From NCBI GenBank assembly GCA_037440105.1, contig JBBIUS010000002.1, forward strand, positions 1 to 64,000: a DNA stretch of 64,000 bases, read 5' to 3'. Positions 51,066 to 60,451 of the stretch are shown here, in pieces; position 1 is the first letter of the stretch; each line of letters opens with the position of its first letter. The position numbers and the translations under genes are program-made. The DNA is from JBBIUS01 sp037440105. Its GTDB lineage: Bacteria; Patescibacteriota; Patescibacteriia; XYB2-FULL-38-15. Below the pieces are notes generated by a model. The model did no database searches. It worked only from the letters and a program-made list of their open reading frames with translations, and had not been told where the DNA came from.

Positions 51066-52094
51066 ATGAAGGAAGCACTGCTTTACAAAAAATTAAAAAA
51101 TAAAAAGGTTCAATGTTTAGCTTGTAATCATTATTGTAATATCGTAGAAAATGGACGGGGCATCTGTGGTGTGCGTGAAAATCATAGCGGTAAACTTTAC
51201 TCGTTAGTTTATGGTAAAGTTATTGCTAAACATATTGATCCAATTGAGAAAAAACCGCTTTTTCATTTCCTGCCAGGTACTCAGAGTTTATCTATTGCTA
51301 CAGTAGGTTGCAATTTTCGCTGTCTTTATTGTCAGAACGCTGACATTGCTCAGGCATCCAAGGAAGGTTATTTTTTTGAGAAAAAAGAAATCCCGGGCGA
51401 AGATTTAACGCCGCAGGAGATTGTTGACGAAACGTTAGCACTTGGTTTGCCAAGCATTTCTTATACTTACACTGAGCCAACCATTTTTGTTGAGTTTGCT
51501 TTAGATGTGATGAAATTGGCGCGGAAGAAAAAAATAAAAAATGTTTGGGTAACAAACGGCTACACAAGCAAAGAAGGATTAAAATTAGTACTCCCCCACC
51601 TTGATGCTGCAAATGTCGACTTAAAGGGTTTCACTGAAAAATTTTATAACAAAGTTTGCGGGGCGCGCTTAAAACCTGTTTTGGAAACCTTAAAAGCAAT
51701 AAAGGGAGCCGGGGTTTGGGTTGAGGTGACAACGCTTATTGTTCCCAATCAAAATGATACAAAAGAACACTTTGAAGGAATTGCAAATTTTATTGCCGAA
51801 GAATTAGGAAGGGAAACGCCTTGGCATATTTCAAGATTTTTTCCGGCTTATAAAATGTACGATGTCCCTCCCACCCCCCTTGCTTCATTAGAGCAGGCTT
51901 ATAAAATTGGCAAAAAAGCAGGGTTAAAGTATGTTTATCTAGGGAATGTCCCGGCTGAAGAGATGGAAGACACTTTTTGTCCTAATTGTGGCGAAAAAAT
52001 GATTAATCGTGCTGGCTATCGGATTTTGCGTTACGACAAGCATGGTAAATGCGCAAAATGTAACGAGGATTTAAATTTGATATTAATAGAGTAA
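51066..52094 (+). CDS. amrS: AmmeMemoRadiSam system radical SAM enzyme
   Basis: 342 residues. The radical SAM cluster motif is Cys82-x3-Cys86-x2-Cys89 (VGCNFRCLYCQN). Additional cysteines occur at 17, 20, 24 and 34 (QCLACNHYC, GICGV) and in a C-terminal ribbon (FCPNCGEKM, KCAKCNED). YTYTEPTIFVEFALDV and WVTNGYTSKEGLK are typical of this PflA-like subgroup. The partner genes amrB and amrA lie 4.5-6.4 kb downstream on the same strand. The reaction of this three-protein system is not established. Confidence 0.9.
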   Translation: MKEALLYKKLKNKKVQCLACNHYCNIVENGRGICGVRENHSGKLYSLVYGKVIAKHIDPIEKKPLFHFLPGTQSLSIATVGCNFRCLYCQNADIAQASKEGYFFEKKEIPGEDLTPQEIVDETLALGLPSISYTYTEPTIFVEFALDVMKLARKKKIKNVWVTNGYTSKEGLKLVLPHLDAANVDLKGFTEKFYNKVCGARLKPVLETLKAIKGAGVWVEVTTLIVPNQNDTKEHFEGIANFIAEELGRETPWHISRFFPAYKMYDVPPTPLASLEQAYKIGKKAGLKYVYLGNVPAEEMEDTFCPNCGEKMINRAGYRILRYDKHGKCAKCNEDLNLILIE

Positions 52095-52120
52095 CTGAGG
52101 TTAATTTGATGTTTTCTTTA

Positions 52121-52154
52121 CAGTCCCCCGCTCTATGCGGGGGACTGACTTTTT
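52121..52154 (+). terminator. Strong Rho-independent terminator after amrS
   Basis: CAGTCCCCCGC (52121-52131) pairs perfectly with GCGGGGGACTG (52137-52147), followed by ACTTTTT. Confidence 0.9.
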
Positions 52155-52201
52155 AGATAAGTAGGATTGACAAGATTTCTAGTTGTTGTAAAATATTATA
52201 A

Positions 52202-52228
52202 TTAGCACTCTAATTATTTGACTGCTAA
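52202..52228 (+). promoter_or_regulatory. CIRCE element (HrcA operator) upstream of clpB
   Basis: TTAGCACTC (52202-52210), nine bases, GACTGCTAA (52220-52228): the CIRCE consensus TTAGCACTC-N9-GAGTGCTAA with a single mismatch. A TATAAT (52197-52202) abuts it, and a TTGACA lies at 52167-52172, too far for an ideal spacer. Repression by HrcA and heat induction are expected. Confidence 0.85.
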
Positions 52229-52229
52229 T

Positions 52230-52358
52230 TAACTAAAATATTTAGAGTCTTTAGGCGTTACTTATAGCGTAAAGCGACTTCTATTGTCGCTATGTCATAA
52301 GACGCGCTACGAGCTATGCTAATTTACGCCGAAAACGTAAAAATCTTAATTTTTAAAT
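52230..52358 (+). promoter_or_regulatory. Structured 5' leader of clpB
   Basis: The 130-nt leader has nested complementary segments: GGCGT (about 52254-52258) with ACGCC near 52326, and GCGAC with GTCGC in the middle. A regulatory or thermosensor-like role is possible but unproven. Confidence 0.35.
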
Positions 52359-54980
52359 ATGCTTCCACAAAATTTTACAACTAAATCACAGGAAGCCCTG
52401 CAGACTGCTCAGGGATTGGTTTTTGAATATAATCATCAATATTTGGATCCACTTCACCTTCTTTTGGCGCTCCTTGAGCAGGAAGGCGGGATTGTCACTT
52501 CCCTACTCCAAAAATTAGGGGTTAATTTTTCTGCAATTAAAAAACAAACTGAATCGGCTTTGCAGAAATTACCGCGCAGCGGTGGAAGACGGGCTGGCGG
52601 AATTGCCCAAATGCATGTTGGGCAAGAAATGATTCAAGTTTTTTACAAGGCAGAAAAAGAGGCAAAAAAATTAAAAGATGAATATATCAGTACTGAGCAC
52701 TTGTTTTTAGGTTTAGTGGATGTGAAGAGCAGAACTAGTGAAATTCTAAATAGCGCTGGCGTGACTTATGAACAGGCCTTAAAAGTTTTGGCTGAAGTTC
52801 GAGGTACGCAAAAGGTTGACTCCCCTGACCCAGAAGCCAAGTACCAAGTTTTGGAAAAATATACAGTAAATTTAACTGAACTTGCCCGACAGAAAAAACT
52901 TGATCCGGTTATTGGCCGTGATGAAGAAATCAGACGAGTAATGCAAGTACTGTCACGCCGGACAAAAAATAATCCAGTTTTAATCGGCGAAGCAGGCACA
53001 GGCAAAACAGCTATTGTTGAGGGTTTAGCCCAGAGAATTGTCACTGGAGATGTGCCAGAAAGTTTAAAGGATAAAGAATTAATTTCCCTTGATCTGGGAG
53101 CACTTTTGGCTGGGACCAAATTTCGCGGTGAATTCGAAGATCGATTAAAGGCCGTGATAAAAGAAATAAAACAGGCCAGCGGAAAAATAATTTTGTTTAT
53201 TGACGAGTTGCATACAATTGTTGGAGCAGGAGCGATTGAAGGAGCTATGGATGCTTCAAATATGTTAAAACCTGCTTTAGCTCGTGGCGAATTACATACA
53301 ATTGGCGCGACGACCATTAAAGAGTATCATAAATATGTTGAAAAAGATGCGGCCCTAGAGCGTCGTTTTCAGCCGGTCTACGTTGGCGAACCTTCGGTTG
53401 AAGACACCATCGCCATTTTGCGAGGCATTAAAGAAAAATATGAAGTCCATCACGGCGTAAAAATCACTGATGCGGCAATTATAGCTGCAGCCACTTTATC
53501 GCATCGTTATATTTCAGATAGATTCCTGCCTGACAAAGCGGTGGATTTAATTGACGAAGCAACATCAGCTCTCAGAATGGAAATTGATTCTATGCCCACT
53601 GAGCTGGATCAGTTGAAACGGCAAATGATGAAATTAGAAATTGAGAGACAAGCGCTTCTAAAAGAGCCAACGGCAAAAGATGAATTAAAGAAAATAGTTA
53701 AGGAATTAGCTGAACTTCAGGAAAAGTCTAAAGAATTAGAAATTGGTTGGCGTTATGAAAAAGATTTAATCAGCCAAATTCGGAAAGCGCAGAAACAAAT
53801 CGACATGGCAAAACAGCAGGCGGATATCGCCGAAAGAAAAAGTGAACTGGAAAAAGTTGCCGAAATCCGTTATGGCAAAATTCCTGAGTTGGAAAAAAAT
53901 ATCAAAGATTTAGAAAAGAAATTAAAGAAAATTCCTGATGATAAACGCGTTCTCCGCGAAGAAGTGACAGATGAAGATATTGCTCGAGTTGTTTCTCGCT
54001 GGACTGGCATTCCAGTTGCTAAAATGTTGCAAGGAGAAATAGAAAAATTAGCCCAGGCTGAAAATGAACTTGAAAAAAGAGTTATTGGTCAAAAAGATGC
54101 TATTAAAACTATTGCTAATGCCCTGCGTCGTTCACGGGCTGGGATATCCGAAGAGAAAAAACCAATCGGTTCGTTCATTTTTGTCGGACCAACAGGTGTT
54201 GGTAAAACAGAATTATCTAAAGCCTTAGCTGAATTTATATTTAATGATGAAAATGCTCTTGTGCGAGTTGATATGTCTGAGTACATGGAAAAACACTCAG
54301 TAGCGCGGCTCGTTGGCTCTCCTCCTGGTTATGTCGGCCATGAGGAAGGCGGCCAATTAACTGAGGCAATTCGTCGACGGCCGTATTCAGTTGTCCTTTT
54401 TGATGAGATTGAAAAAGCTCATCCTGAAGTGTTTAATATTTTACTTCAGATTTTGGATGACGGTCGTTTAACTGACGGCCGCGGTCGGACTGTGAATTTT
54501 AAGAACACGATTATTATTATGACTTCTAATCTCGGCAATCAAGTTATTCGCGATTATTCGATTGGTTTCCAAGACGGGGAAAACAAAGAAGCTAGCCGCG
54601 ACAGCGAAATGCGTAACAAGATAATGGAAATTTTACGCGAAACATTTAAATTGGAATTTCTAAATAGAATCGATGAAATTGTTATTTTTAAAAGTTTAGG
54701 CAAAGCAGAGATTAGTCGGATTATTGATTTACAATTGGCTGAAGTGCAAAAAAGATTGGATGCTAAAAAAATTAAATTGGATGTAACCGAGGCAGTGCGT
54801 AAAATATTGGCAGAAAAAGGCTTTGATCCAATTTTTGGCGCTCGGCCATTAAAGCGCGTAATTCAAAATTTGATTTTAGATGAATTGGCTTTAAAAATTA
54901 TTGAAGGGAAAATTAACGAAGGGGCCAAAGTAATAGTTGGGCTGAATAAAGACAAAAAGATCGCGTTTACCGTAAAATAA
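52359..54980 (+). CDS. clpB: ATP-dependent disaggregase ClpB
   Basis: 873 residues: an N-terminal Clp_N double repeat (about 5-145), first AAA+ domain with GEAGTGKT near 210, the ClpB-type coiled-coil middle domain (about 400-525), second AAA+ domain with GPTGVGKT near 610 and the C-terminal small domain ([20 protein letters not shown]). Middle-domain length fits ClpB rather than ClpC or ClpA. It cooperates with DnaK to dissolve protein aggregates. The upstream CIRCE element agrees with heat-shock control. Confidence 0.94.
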   Translation: MLPQNFTTKSQEALQTAQGLVFEYNHQYLDPLHLLLALLEQEGGIVTSLLQKLGVNFSAIKKQTESALQKLPRSGGRRAGGIAQMHVGQEMIQVFYKAEKEAKKLKDEYISTEHLFLGLVDVKSRTSEILNSAGVTYEQALKVLAEVRGTQKVDSPDPEAKYQVLEKYTVNLTELARQKKLDPVIGRDEEIRRVMQVLSRRTKNNPVLIGEAGTGKTAIVEGLAQRIVTGDVPESLKDKELISLDLGALLAGTKFRGEFEDRLKAVIKEIKQASGKIILFIDELHTIVGAGAIEGAMDASNMLKPALARGELHTIGATTIKEYHKYVEKDAALERRFQPVYVGEPSVEDTIAILRGIKEKYEVHHGVKITDAAIIAAATLSHRYISDRFLPDKAVDLIDEATSALRMEIDSMPTELDQLKRQMMKLEIERQALLKEPTAKDELKKIVKELAELQEKSKELEIGWRYEKDLISQIRKAQKQIDMAKQQADIAERKSELEKVAEIRYGKIPELEKNIKDLEKKLKKIPDDKRVLREEVTDEDIARVVSRWTGIPVAKMLQGEIEKLAQAENELEKRVIGQKDAIKTIANALRRSRAGISEEKKPIGSFIFVGPTGVGKTELSKALAEFIFNDENALVRVDMSEYMEKHSVARLVGSPPGYVGHEEGGQLTEAIRRRPYSVVLFDEIEKAHPEVFNILLQILDDGRLTDGRGRTVNFKNTIIIMTSNLGNQVIRDYSIGFQDGENKEASRDSEMRNKIMEILRETFKLEFLNRIDEIVIFKSLGKAEISRIIDLQLAEVQKRLDAKKIKLDVTEAVRKILAEKGFDPIFGARPLKRVIQNLILDELALKIIEGKINEGAKVIVGLNKDKKIAFTVK

Positions 54981-55120
54981 AGATGAGATAATTTTTCTAT
55001 ATTTTTAAGTTCAAATTATATTTCTGAGCCCATGTTTTATTTAATCTTCGTTTGCTCTTAAAGGCAAAATGTGTTAAACTAAAAATAAGAAACAGACATA
55101 ATTTATGATTTAAAATTGCA

Positions 55121-56521
55121 ATGGAAAGGTTAAAATTTAAAAAAATTATAAACTTGGTACTGTTGAGCGTTTTATTGTTGCCGAATTTTGCTTTTGCTGA
55201 ATTTAATCCTAATTATATTATTTCTGATCAAGAATTAGTCGATTACAATTCGATGTCTCTTTATCAAATACAGCGTTTTTTAGAAAATAAAGGCGGAGGC
55301 ATAGCTTGGTATGTAGCAAGCGATACTGATGGGATAACTCGACAAGCGGCAGAAATTATTTGGCGAGCAGCCCAAATTTATAAAATTAATCCCAAAGTAC
55401 TGCTTGTAACTTTGCAAAAAGAACAAAGTTTAATAACTACTCGTTACCCAACAGAATTTCAGTACGATTGGGCCACTGGGTACGGGGTTTGTGACGGCTG
55501 CAGTATTTCTGATCCATCTATTCAAAAATACAAAGGCTTTGCCAAACAAGTTGAAAGCACGGCAGCCTGGAAAAGGTGGTATCTAGATAATATCGGAGAA
55601 CTATCTTGGCTCAAGCAGCCAGGTTATACTTATTTAATAGATAATTACGAAATTACGCCGGCAAATTTAGCGACTGCTAGTTTTTACACTTACACGCCGC
55701 ACTATCATGGAAATTATAACTTTTGGAATATTTGGCAAAATTGGTTTGGAAAATTTTATCCCGATGGTTCTGTCTTAAAAGAAAAAGATGGGGACGGTAT
55801 CTGGTTAATTCAACGGGGGCAAAAAAGAAAATTTTTAACTTACTCAGCTTTTATTTCTAGATATTCTCCAGAAAAATTAATTTTGGTTTCGCGAAGCGAT
55901 TTAGACAATTATGAAATAGGGCCGCCAATAAAATTTCCTGATTATTCTTTGCTCCGTTCGCCGCGCGGCACAGTATATCTTTTAGTCGGTGATTTAAGGA
56001 GAGGCTTTGCTTCGTCTGAGGTTTTTAAAACCATTGGTATTAATCCGGAAGAAATCGTTGATGTAACATGGGAAGAATTGGATAATTATGTCGAGGGCGA
56101 ACCAATCACTTTGGAAAGTGTTTATCCTCTAGGTGCATTGTTACAAAATAAAATAACAGGCGGAGTTTATTTTGTTGAGAATGGAATTAAAAAACCGCTT
56201 TGGGGCAAAGAACTTTTGACATTGTATTTTAAAGGTAAATCTATTATTTCTGTTTCTCCTTCAGAACTTGAAAAATATCCCAACGGTGAACCAGTCAGAT
56301 TTGAAGACGGCGAGTTAGTAATGTCGCAGAGTTCGTCAACTGTTTATGTAATTTCAAATGGCGAGCGCCGGCCAATTCCAACAGAAGAAATCTTTAATGA
56401 ATTGGGTTATAAATGGGAAAATATAATCAAAACCACAGATAAAATTTTATCATTACATCCGCTCGGTTCGCCGATTTATCTAAATGGAGAAACTGAAATT
56501 ACTAATGAAAACTCTGAATAA
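55121..56521 (+). CDS. Secreted SLT-like protein with C-terminal repeats
   Basis: 466 residues: a signal peptide (about 1-26, ending FAFAEF). Next is a helical lysozyme/SLT-like domain (about 55-225) with VLLVTLQKEQSLITTRYPTE, where the Glu before QSL may be catalytic, and TASFYTYTPHYHGNYNFWNI. Four repeats of about 50-60 residues follow (about 235-460), each with the pattern G-x-V-Y-x-[LIV]-x-x-G-x-[KR]-[KR]-x-[FIL] and an ELDNY/DLDNYE-like segment. It is probably an extracellular peptidoglycan-binding or -cleaving protein. Enzyme activity is inferred. Confidence 0.72.
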   Translation: MERLKFKKIINLVLLSVLLLPNFAFAEFNPNYIISDQELVDYNSMSLYQIQRFLENKGGGIAWYVASDTDGITRQAAEIIWRAAQIYKINPKVLLVTLQKEQSLITTRYPTEFQYDWATGYGVCDGCSISDPSIQKYKGFAKQVESTAAWKRWYLDNIGELSWLKQPGYTYLIDNYEITPANLATASFYTYTPHYHGNYNFWNIWQNWFGKFYPDGSVLKEKDGDGIWLIQRGQKRKFLTYSAFISRYSPEKLILVSRSDLDNYEIGPPIKFPDYSLLRSPRGTVYLLVGDLRRGFASSEVFKTIGINPEEIVDVTWEELDNYVEGEPITLESVYPLGALLQNKITGGVYFVENGIKKPLWGKELLTLYFKGKSIISVSPSELEKYPNGEPVRFEDGELVMSQSSSTVYVISNGERRPIPTEEIFNELGYKWENIIKTTDKILSLHPLGSPIYLNGETEITNENSE

Positions 56522-56612
56522 TTACTTATATTGGATTACGGCTTATGAATCACAAATAACATATTTCTAGCACCATTTCCTGATTCATAATTCCTAATTC
56601 TTGATTCTAAAA
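56522..56612. repeat. Palindromic spacer before amrB
   Basis: TACGGCTTATGAATCACAAA (from about 56535) on the left and CCTGATTCATAATTCCTAAT with TCTTGATTC on the right (to about 56608). It belongs to the ATTCATGATTC class. Confidence 0.5.
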
Positions 56613-56614
56613 CT

Positions 56615-57406
56615 ATGCTTACTTTTGCCGCTATTACTCCGCATCCCCCGGTTCTCATCCCAACAATTGGTAAAGAAAATATAAAGCAAATCAAAGAAAC
56701 TGTAGAGACAATGGAAGAGTTGGAGAAAAAAATTTACGAAGCGCGCCCTGAAACGGTTATTATTATTTCACCGCACGGCTCAATTTTACCTGATGCATTC
56801 TCAATTAATTTGAATCCAACATATTATGGTAGTTTGGAAGAATTTGGCGATTTCACAACAAAATTTGAATTTAAAACGGATACCGCCTTGGCTTATCGCA
56901 TCAAAGAATTGATGGAAGATAAAAATATTCCTCTTATTTTAACAAGTGAACCGCATCTTGATCATGGAGTAACGGTGCCTCTTTATTTCTTGACAAAACG
57001 GTTGAATAATATCAAACTTTTGCCTGTTGGTTACTCTCTTTTGGATTTTAAAACACATTTTAATTTTGGAGACTACTTAAAAGAAATTATCCTAAATGAA
57101 GAGAAAAAGATCGCAGTTGTTGCTTCCGGCGATTTGTCTCACAGATTGACAGAAGAAGCTCCGGCTGGTTTTTCGGTACGAGGCAAAGAATTCGATCAAA
57201 AATTGGTCGAATTAATAAACAATAAAAATACCGCTGGTATTTTAAATTTAGACCCTGCTTTAATTGAGGAAGCCGGTGAATGTGGTTTTAGGTCAATTAT
57301 TATCCTTTTAGGACTTTTAGAAAGAATAAATTATACTCCTGAAATTTTATCTTACGAAGGTCCGTTCGGAATCGGCTATTTAGTAACGAATTTTAAATTG
57401 GGATAA
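56615..57406 (+). CDS. amrB: AmmeMemoRadiSam system protein B (Memo-like)
   Basis: 263 residues, of the class III extradiol dioxygenase/LigB-like fold to which Memo belongs. Conserved segments: FAAITPHPPVLIPTIGKENI at the start (His8 a probable metal ligand), IIISPHGSILPDAFSINL, EPHLDHGVTVPLYFL near 108-122 and VVASGDLSHRL near 169-179. It lies 52 bp before amrA. A metal-dependent oxidoreductase role is suggested by the fold only. Confidence 0.9.
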   Translation: MLTFAAITPHPPVLIPTIGKENIKQIKETVETMEELEKKIYEARPETVIIISPHGSILPDAFSINLNPTYYGSLEEFGDFTTKFEFKTDTALAYRIKELMEDKNIPLILTSEPHLDHGVTVPLYFLTKRLNNIKLLPVGYSLLDFKTHFNFGDYLKEIILNEEKKIAVVASGDLSHRLTEEAPAGFSVRGKEFDQKLVELINNKNTAGILNLDPALIEEAGECGFRSIIILLGLLERINYTPEILSYEGPFGIGYLVTNFKLG

Positions 57407-57458
57407 AGCCCAAGTGTTTATTAATGCGCCCCTTAATTAATAAAAATTTATCTTTAAA

Positions 57459-57974
57459 ATGAATTCTTATACCAAGCTTGCGAAAGATACGGTTGAATCA
57501 TATATAAAAACTGGCAAAATTCCTCCCCTACCCCTTAACCTGCCTCTTAAAATGTTAAGAAAAAAGGCAGGCGTTTTTGTGAGTATTTATAGAGGTAAAG
57601 AACTGCGCGGTTGCGTTGGTACTTATTTGCCGACTGAACCGAATATTGCTGAAGAAATTATTTCTAATGCTATCGCAGCTGCAACTCGCGACTATCGATT
57701 TTCTCGAATTACTCCAGATGAATTAGTTGAACTTTCTTATTCTGTTTATATTTTAGAGGAGCCGCGACAAATTAAAAATTTGAAAGAACTAGATCCCCAG
57801 AAGTATGGCATTTTAATTAAATCTGAGACAGGGAAAACTGGTTTGCTTTTGCCTGATTTAGAAGGGATTGATACAGTAGAAAAACAACTTTCAGCTGTTT
57901 GCCATAAATGCGGAATAAATTTAAGTGAAGAAAAAGTAATTATTTGTAAATTCGGTGTTCAGAAATACGATTAA
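57459..57974 (+). CDS. amrA: AmmeMemoRadiSam system protein A (AMMECR1)
   Basis: 171 residues, AMMECR1 domain. The family hallmark LRGCVGTYLPTEPNIAEEII is at about 48-67, followed by AATRDYRFSRITPDELVELS and LLLPDLEGIDTVEKQLSAVC. It completes the three-part system with amrB just upstream and amrS at 51066. Its 3' end is 13 bp from the chosen priA start. Confidence 0.92.
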   Translation: MNSYTKLAKDTVESYIKTGKIPPLPLNLPLKMLRKKAGVFVSIYRGKELRGCVGTYLPTEPNIAEEIISNAIAAATRDYRFSRITPDELVELSYSVYILEEPRQIKNLKELDPQKYGILIKSETGKTGLLLPDLEGIDTVEKQLSAVCHKCGINLSEEKVIICKFGVQKYD

Positions 57975-57987
57975 AAATTTAAATGAT

Positions 57988-59931
57988 ATGATTGTTGAGG
58001 TTATTCCATTTGTACATTTGCCAAAATCTTTATCGTATTTTGATTACGAGGTTCCTCGAGATCTTGAAGAACAAATTAAAATTGGACAGTTAGTCAAAAT
58101 TCCTTTTAAAGGAAGGCAAATAAGCGGATTAGTCATTAAAATAAAATCTAAACCCGAAATTAAAAAAAATTTAAAGCAGATTATAAAAATTTTAGATTTA
58201 GAACCCCAAATTAACCTTGGCCGCCTTAAACTATTGCATTGGTTAAGCAATTATTATCTTGTCTCTCCTTCTCTAATCGCTAAAATTTTTTTTCCTGAGC
58301 CACCAAAGCGTATTGGGAAATTTAAGACTAAACAAATATTTATCCCTGCGCCGCTTGGTATCCCAAGATCAAATGTTTCTGCAATTCAGAAGGACTTGAA
58401 AAATTTTTCAAAAAGTCAAAAAAAACGTTTTTTATTTTATTATCAAAGTCAAAAATATAAAGTTGCGTTCTATTTAAAAGTCGCTGAATATCTTTTAAAA
58501 CAAAATAAACAAGTTTTAATTTTAGAGTCGCAAATTTCTAATATTGACTTAATTTTGCCTTATTTCTTTTATCTATTTTCTAAAAAAATCGCAGTTTTAC
58601 ACAGCGGACTTAGCAAAACAGATTACTGGGAAGAATGGAAAAAAATTCAGACAGGAAAAGCGAAAATTGTGATAGGCACGCGAGGTGCGATTTTCGCGCC
58701 TCTTGATAATTTAGGTTTGATTATTATTGACGATGAGGAGATGCCTGATTTTAAACAGTCAGATCAATATCCGTATTATGATGCGCGAATTGCGGCATTA
58801 AAATTAGCTAAAATTGTTAATGCAAAAATAATTTTAGGAAGTCAGGCGCCGCGTACTGAGACTTACTATGGTGCTAAAAACAAAAGATTTGAACTGTTGT
58901 CAAGTTCGTTTGGAATCATTGACCGACCCAAGACTTTGCTTATTGACATGAGGCAAGAAACAAAAAGGGGTAACTTTCTGTCTTTAAGTGACGAACTCCA
59001 AAGGCACATTAAACGAGCATTGGATAAAAAACAAAAAGTTGTGCTTTTACTTAATCGTCGCGGCGCTTCAACGTTAGCACTTTGTCGAGATTGCGGCTAT
59101 GTTTTTAGATGTAATAGTTGCGAATCATCTCTTATCTGCCATGAGGACGAAAAAGGTAAATGTGATAGATTGGTTTGCCACCACTGCGGATATGAAGAAG
59201 AAGTCCCGGCTATTTGTCCAAAATGTCATGGCCCTTCAATAAAATTTTTTGGTATAGGCACACAAAAAGTGGAACGAGAGGTGAAAAATTTTTTTCCCAA
59301 CGCAAGGGTGGCAAGAATTGATAAAGACGTTCAAGTTAAGGATTTAAAATTTAAAATCGCAGATTTGGATATTTTTGTAGGTACGCAGTTCTTTATAAAG
59401 AGTTATTTACCTCAAGTGGAAAACATTGGTTTAATCGGCGTTATTTCTGCTGATACATTGCTTTTTAGACCAGATTTTCGTTCTGGAGAAAGAGCATTTG
59501 GATGGCTGACTAAAATTATAAATTTTGGCGGTCAATTTAAATGTCCAGTTTTAATTCAGACTTTTTTAATAGATAATTTTTTTATACGATCAGCCGTAAA
59601 TCAAAATTATGAGGCCTTTTATAATCATGAAATTGAAGAGAGGAGAGGATTTCATTACCCACCTTTTGGCGAAATAATAAAATTAATTTATCAACATAAA
59701 AATGAAAAAAAATGTATTTTTGAAACTAATAATCTTTTTAAGAATTTAATCGATTTATTCAGTAAAGAAGCGGAAATTTTTAAAAACGAAAAACCAAAAA
59801 TAGGTAAACAAAAATTCATTTCAACAATTACTATAAAATCTTCAGCTTCAATTATTCAAAAAATTATAAATTATCTCAAAAAAATGCCAGAAAGTTGGGC
59901 TATTGACGTTAATCCTGAAGATGTGTTATAG
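57988..59931 (+). CDS. priA: PriA-like primosomal protein with degenerate helicase motifs
   Basis: About 647 residues. The 3'-DNA-binding domain (about 1-100) and the eight-cysteine zinc region (LCRDCGYVFRCNSC, LVCHHCGYEEEVPAICPKCH) are well kept. The helicase motifs are not: the Walker A position (about 148-163) reads FLFYYQSQKYKVAFYL without GxGKT, the DEEH box is DDEEM (248-252), and motif VI reads INFGGQF instead of GRAGR. ATP hydrolysis is therefore unlikely and the protein may serve only in structure recognition and helicase loading. ATG 57988 is preferred over GTG 57955, which overlaps amrA. Confidence 0.9.
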   Translation: MIVEVIPFVHLPKSLSYFDYEVPRDLEEQIKIGQLVKIPFKGRQISGLVIKIKSKPEIKKNLKQIIKILDLEPQINLGRLKLLHWLSNYYLVSPSLIAKIFFPEPPKRIGKFKTKQIFIPAPLGIPRSNVSAIQKDLKNFSKSQKKRFLFYYQSQKYKVAFYLKVAEYLLKQNKQVLILESQISNIDLILPYFFYLFSKKIAVLHSGLSKTDYWEEWKKIQTGKAKIVIGTRGAIFAPLDNLGLIIIDDEEMPDFKQSDQYPYYDARIAALKLAKIVNAKIILGSQAPRTETYYGAKNKRFELLSSSFGIIDRPKTLLIDMRQETKRGNFLSLSDELQRHIKRALDKKQKVVLLLNRRGASTLALCRDCGYVFRCNSCESSLICHEDEKGKCDRLVCHHCGYEEEVPAICPKCHGPSIKFFGIGTQKVEREVKNFFPNARVARIDKDVQVKDLKFKIADLDIFVGTQFFIKSYLPQVENIGLIGVISADTLLFRPDFRSGERAFGWLTKIINFGGQFKCPVLIQTFLIDNFFIRSAVNQNYEAFYNHEIEERRGFHYPPFGEIIKLIYQHKNEKKCIFETNNLFKNLIDLFSKEAEIFKNEKPKIGKQKFISTITIKSSASIIQKIINYLKKMPESWAIDVNPEDVL

Positions 59932-59972
59932 TTAAATTTCAAATTTAAATTTTTAAAAAATGTCTATTTATT

Positions 59973-60449
59973 ATGATTTTGCCAATAGTAATTCATCCAA
60001 ATTCAATTCTTCGCCAAAAAGCAAAAGAAGTAGAATTTAAAGAAATAAAAAGTTATGAGGTTAAAAAGTTGATTTTGAATATGAAGGAAACGGTTGAATT
60101 CTCAAATGGCATTGGTTTAGCCGCTCCTCAGGTTGGTCATTCATTGCGGATTGTCGTAATTTTTTTAGAAGATAAAAAAATTGCTTTAATTAACCCTCGA
60201 ATTATCTCTTTTTCGTGGAGAAAAAAGAAAGACGAAGAAGGGTGTCTTTCTATTCCTGGAAAATTTGGCTTAGTTAAAAGATCAAAAATAATAAAAGTAA
60301 AAGCTTTAGATGAAAATGGTAAAGAAATAAAATTTAAAGCGAAAGACATTTTCGCTCGCGTCATCCAACATGAAGTTGATCATTTGGACGGAGTGCTTTT
60401 TATTGATAAAGCAGAAAAAATTCTTGAAGACAATGCACAAAAAATTTAG
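59973..60449 (+). CDS. def: Peptide deformylase
   Basis: 158 residues with all three motifs: GIGLAAPQVG (46-55), EEGCLSIPG with Cys91, and QHEVDHLDG with His133, Glu134 and His137 as metal ligands and catalytic Glu. It removes the formyl group from nascent proteins. The fmt gene follows two bases after its stop, the common def-fmt pair. Confidence 0.96.
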   Translation: MILPIVIHPNSILRQKAKEVEFKEIKSYEVKKLILNMKETVEFSNGIGLAAPQVGHSLRIVVIFLEDKKIALINPRIISFSWRKKKDEEGCLSIPGKFGLVKRSKIIKVKALDENGKEIKFKAKDIFARVIQHEVDHLDGVLFIDKAEKILEDNAQKI

Positions 60450-60451
60450 TT

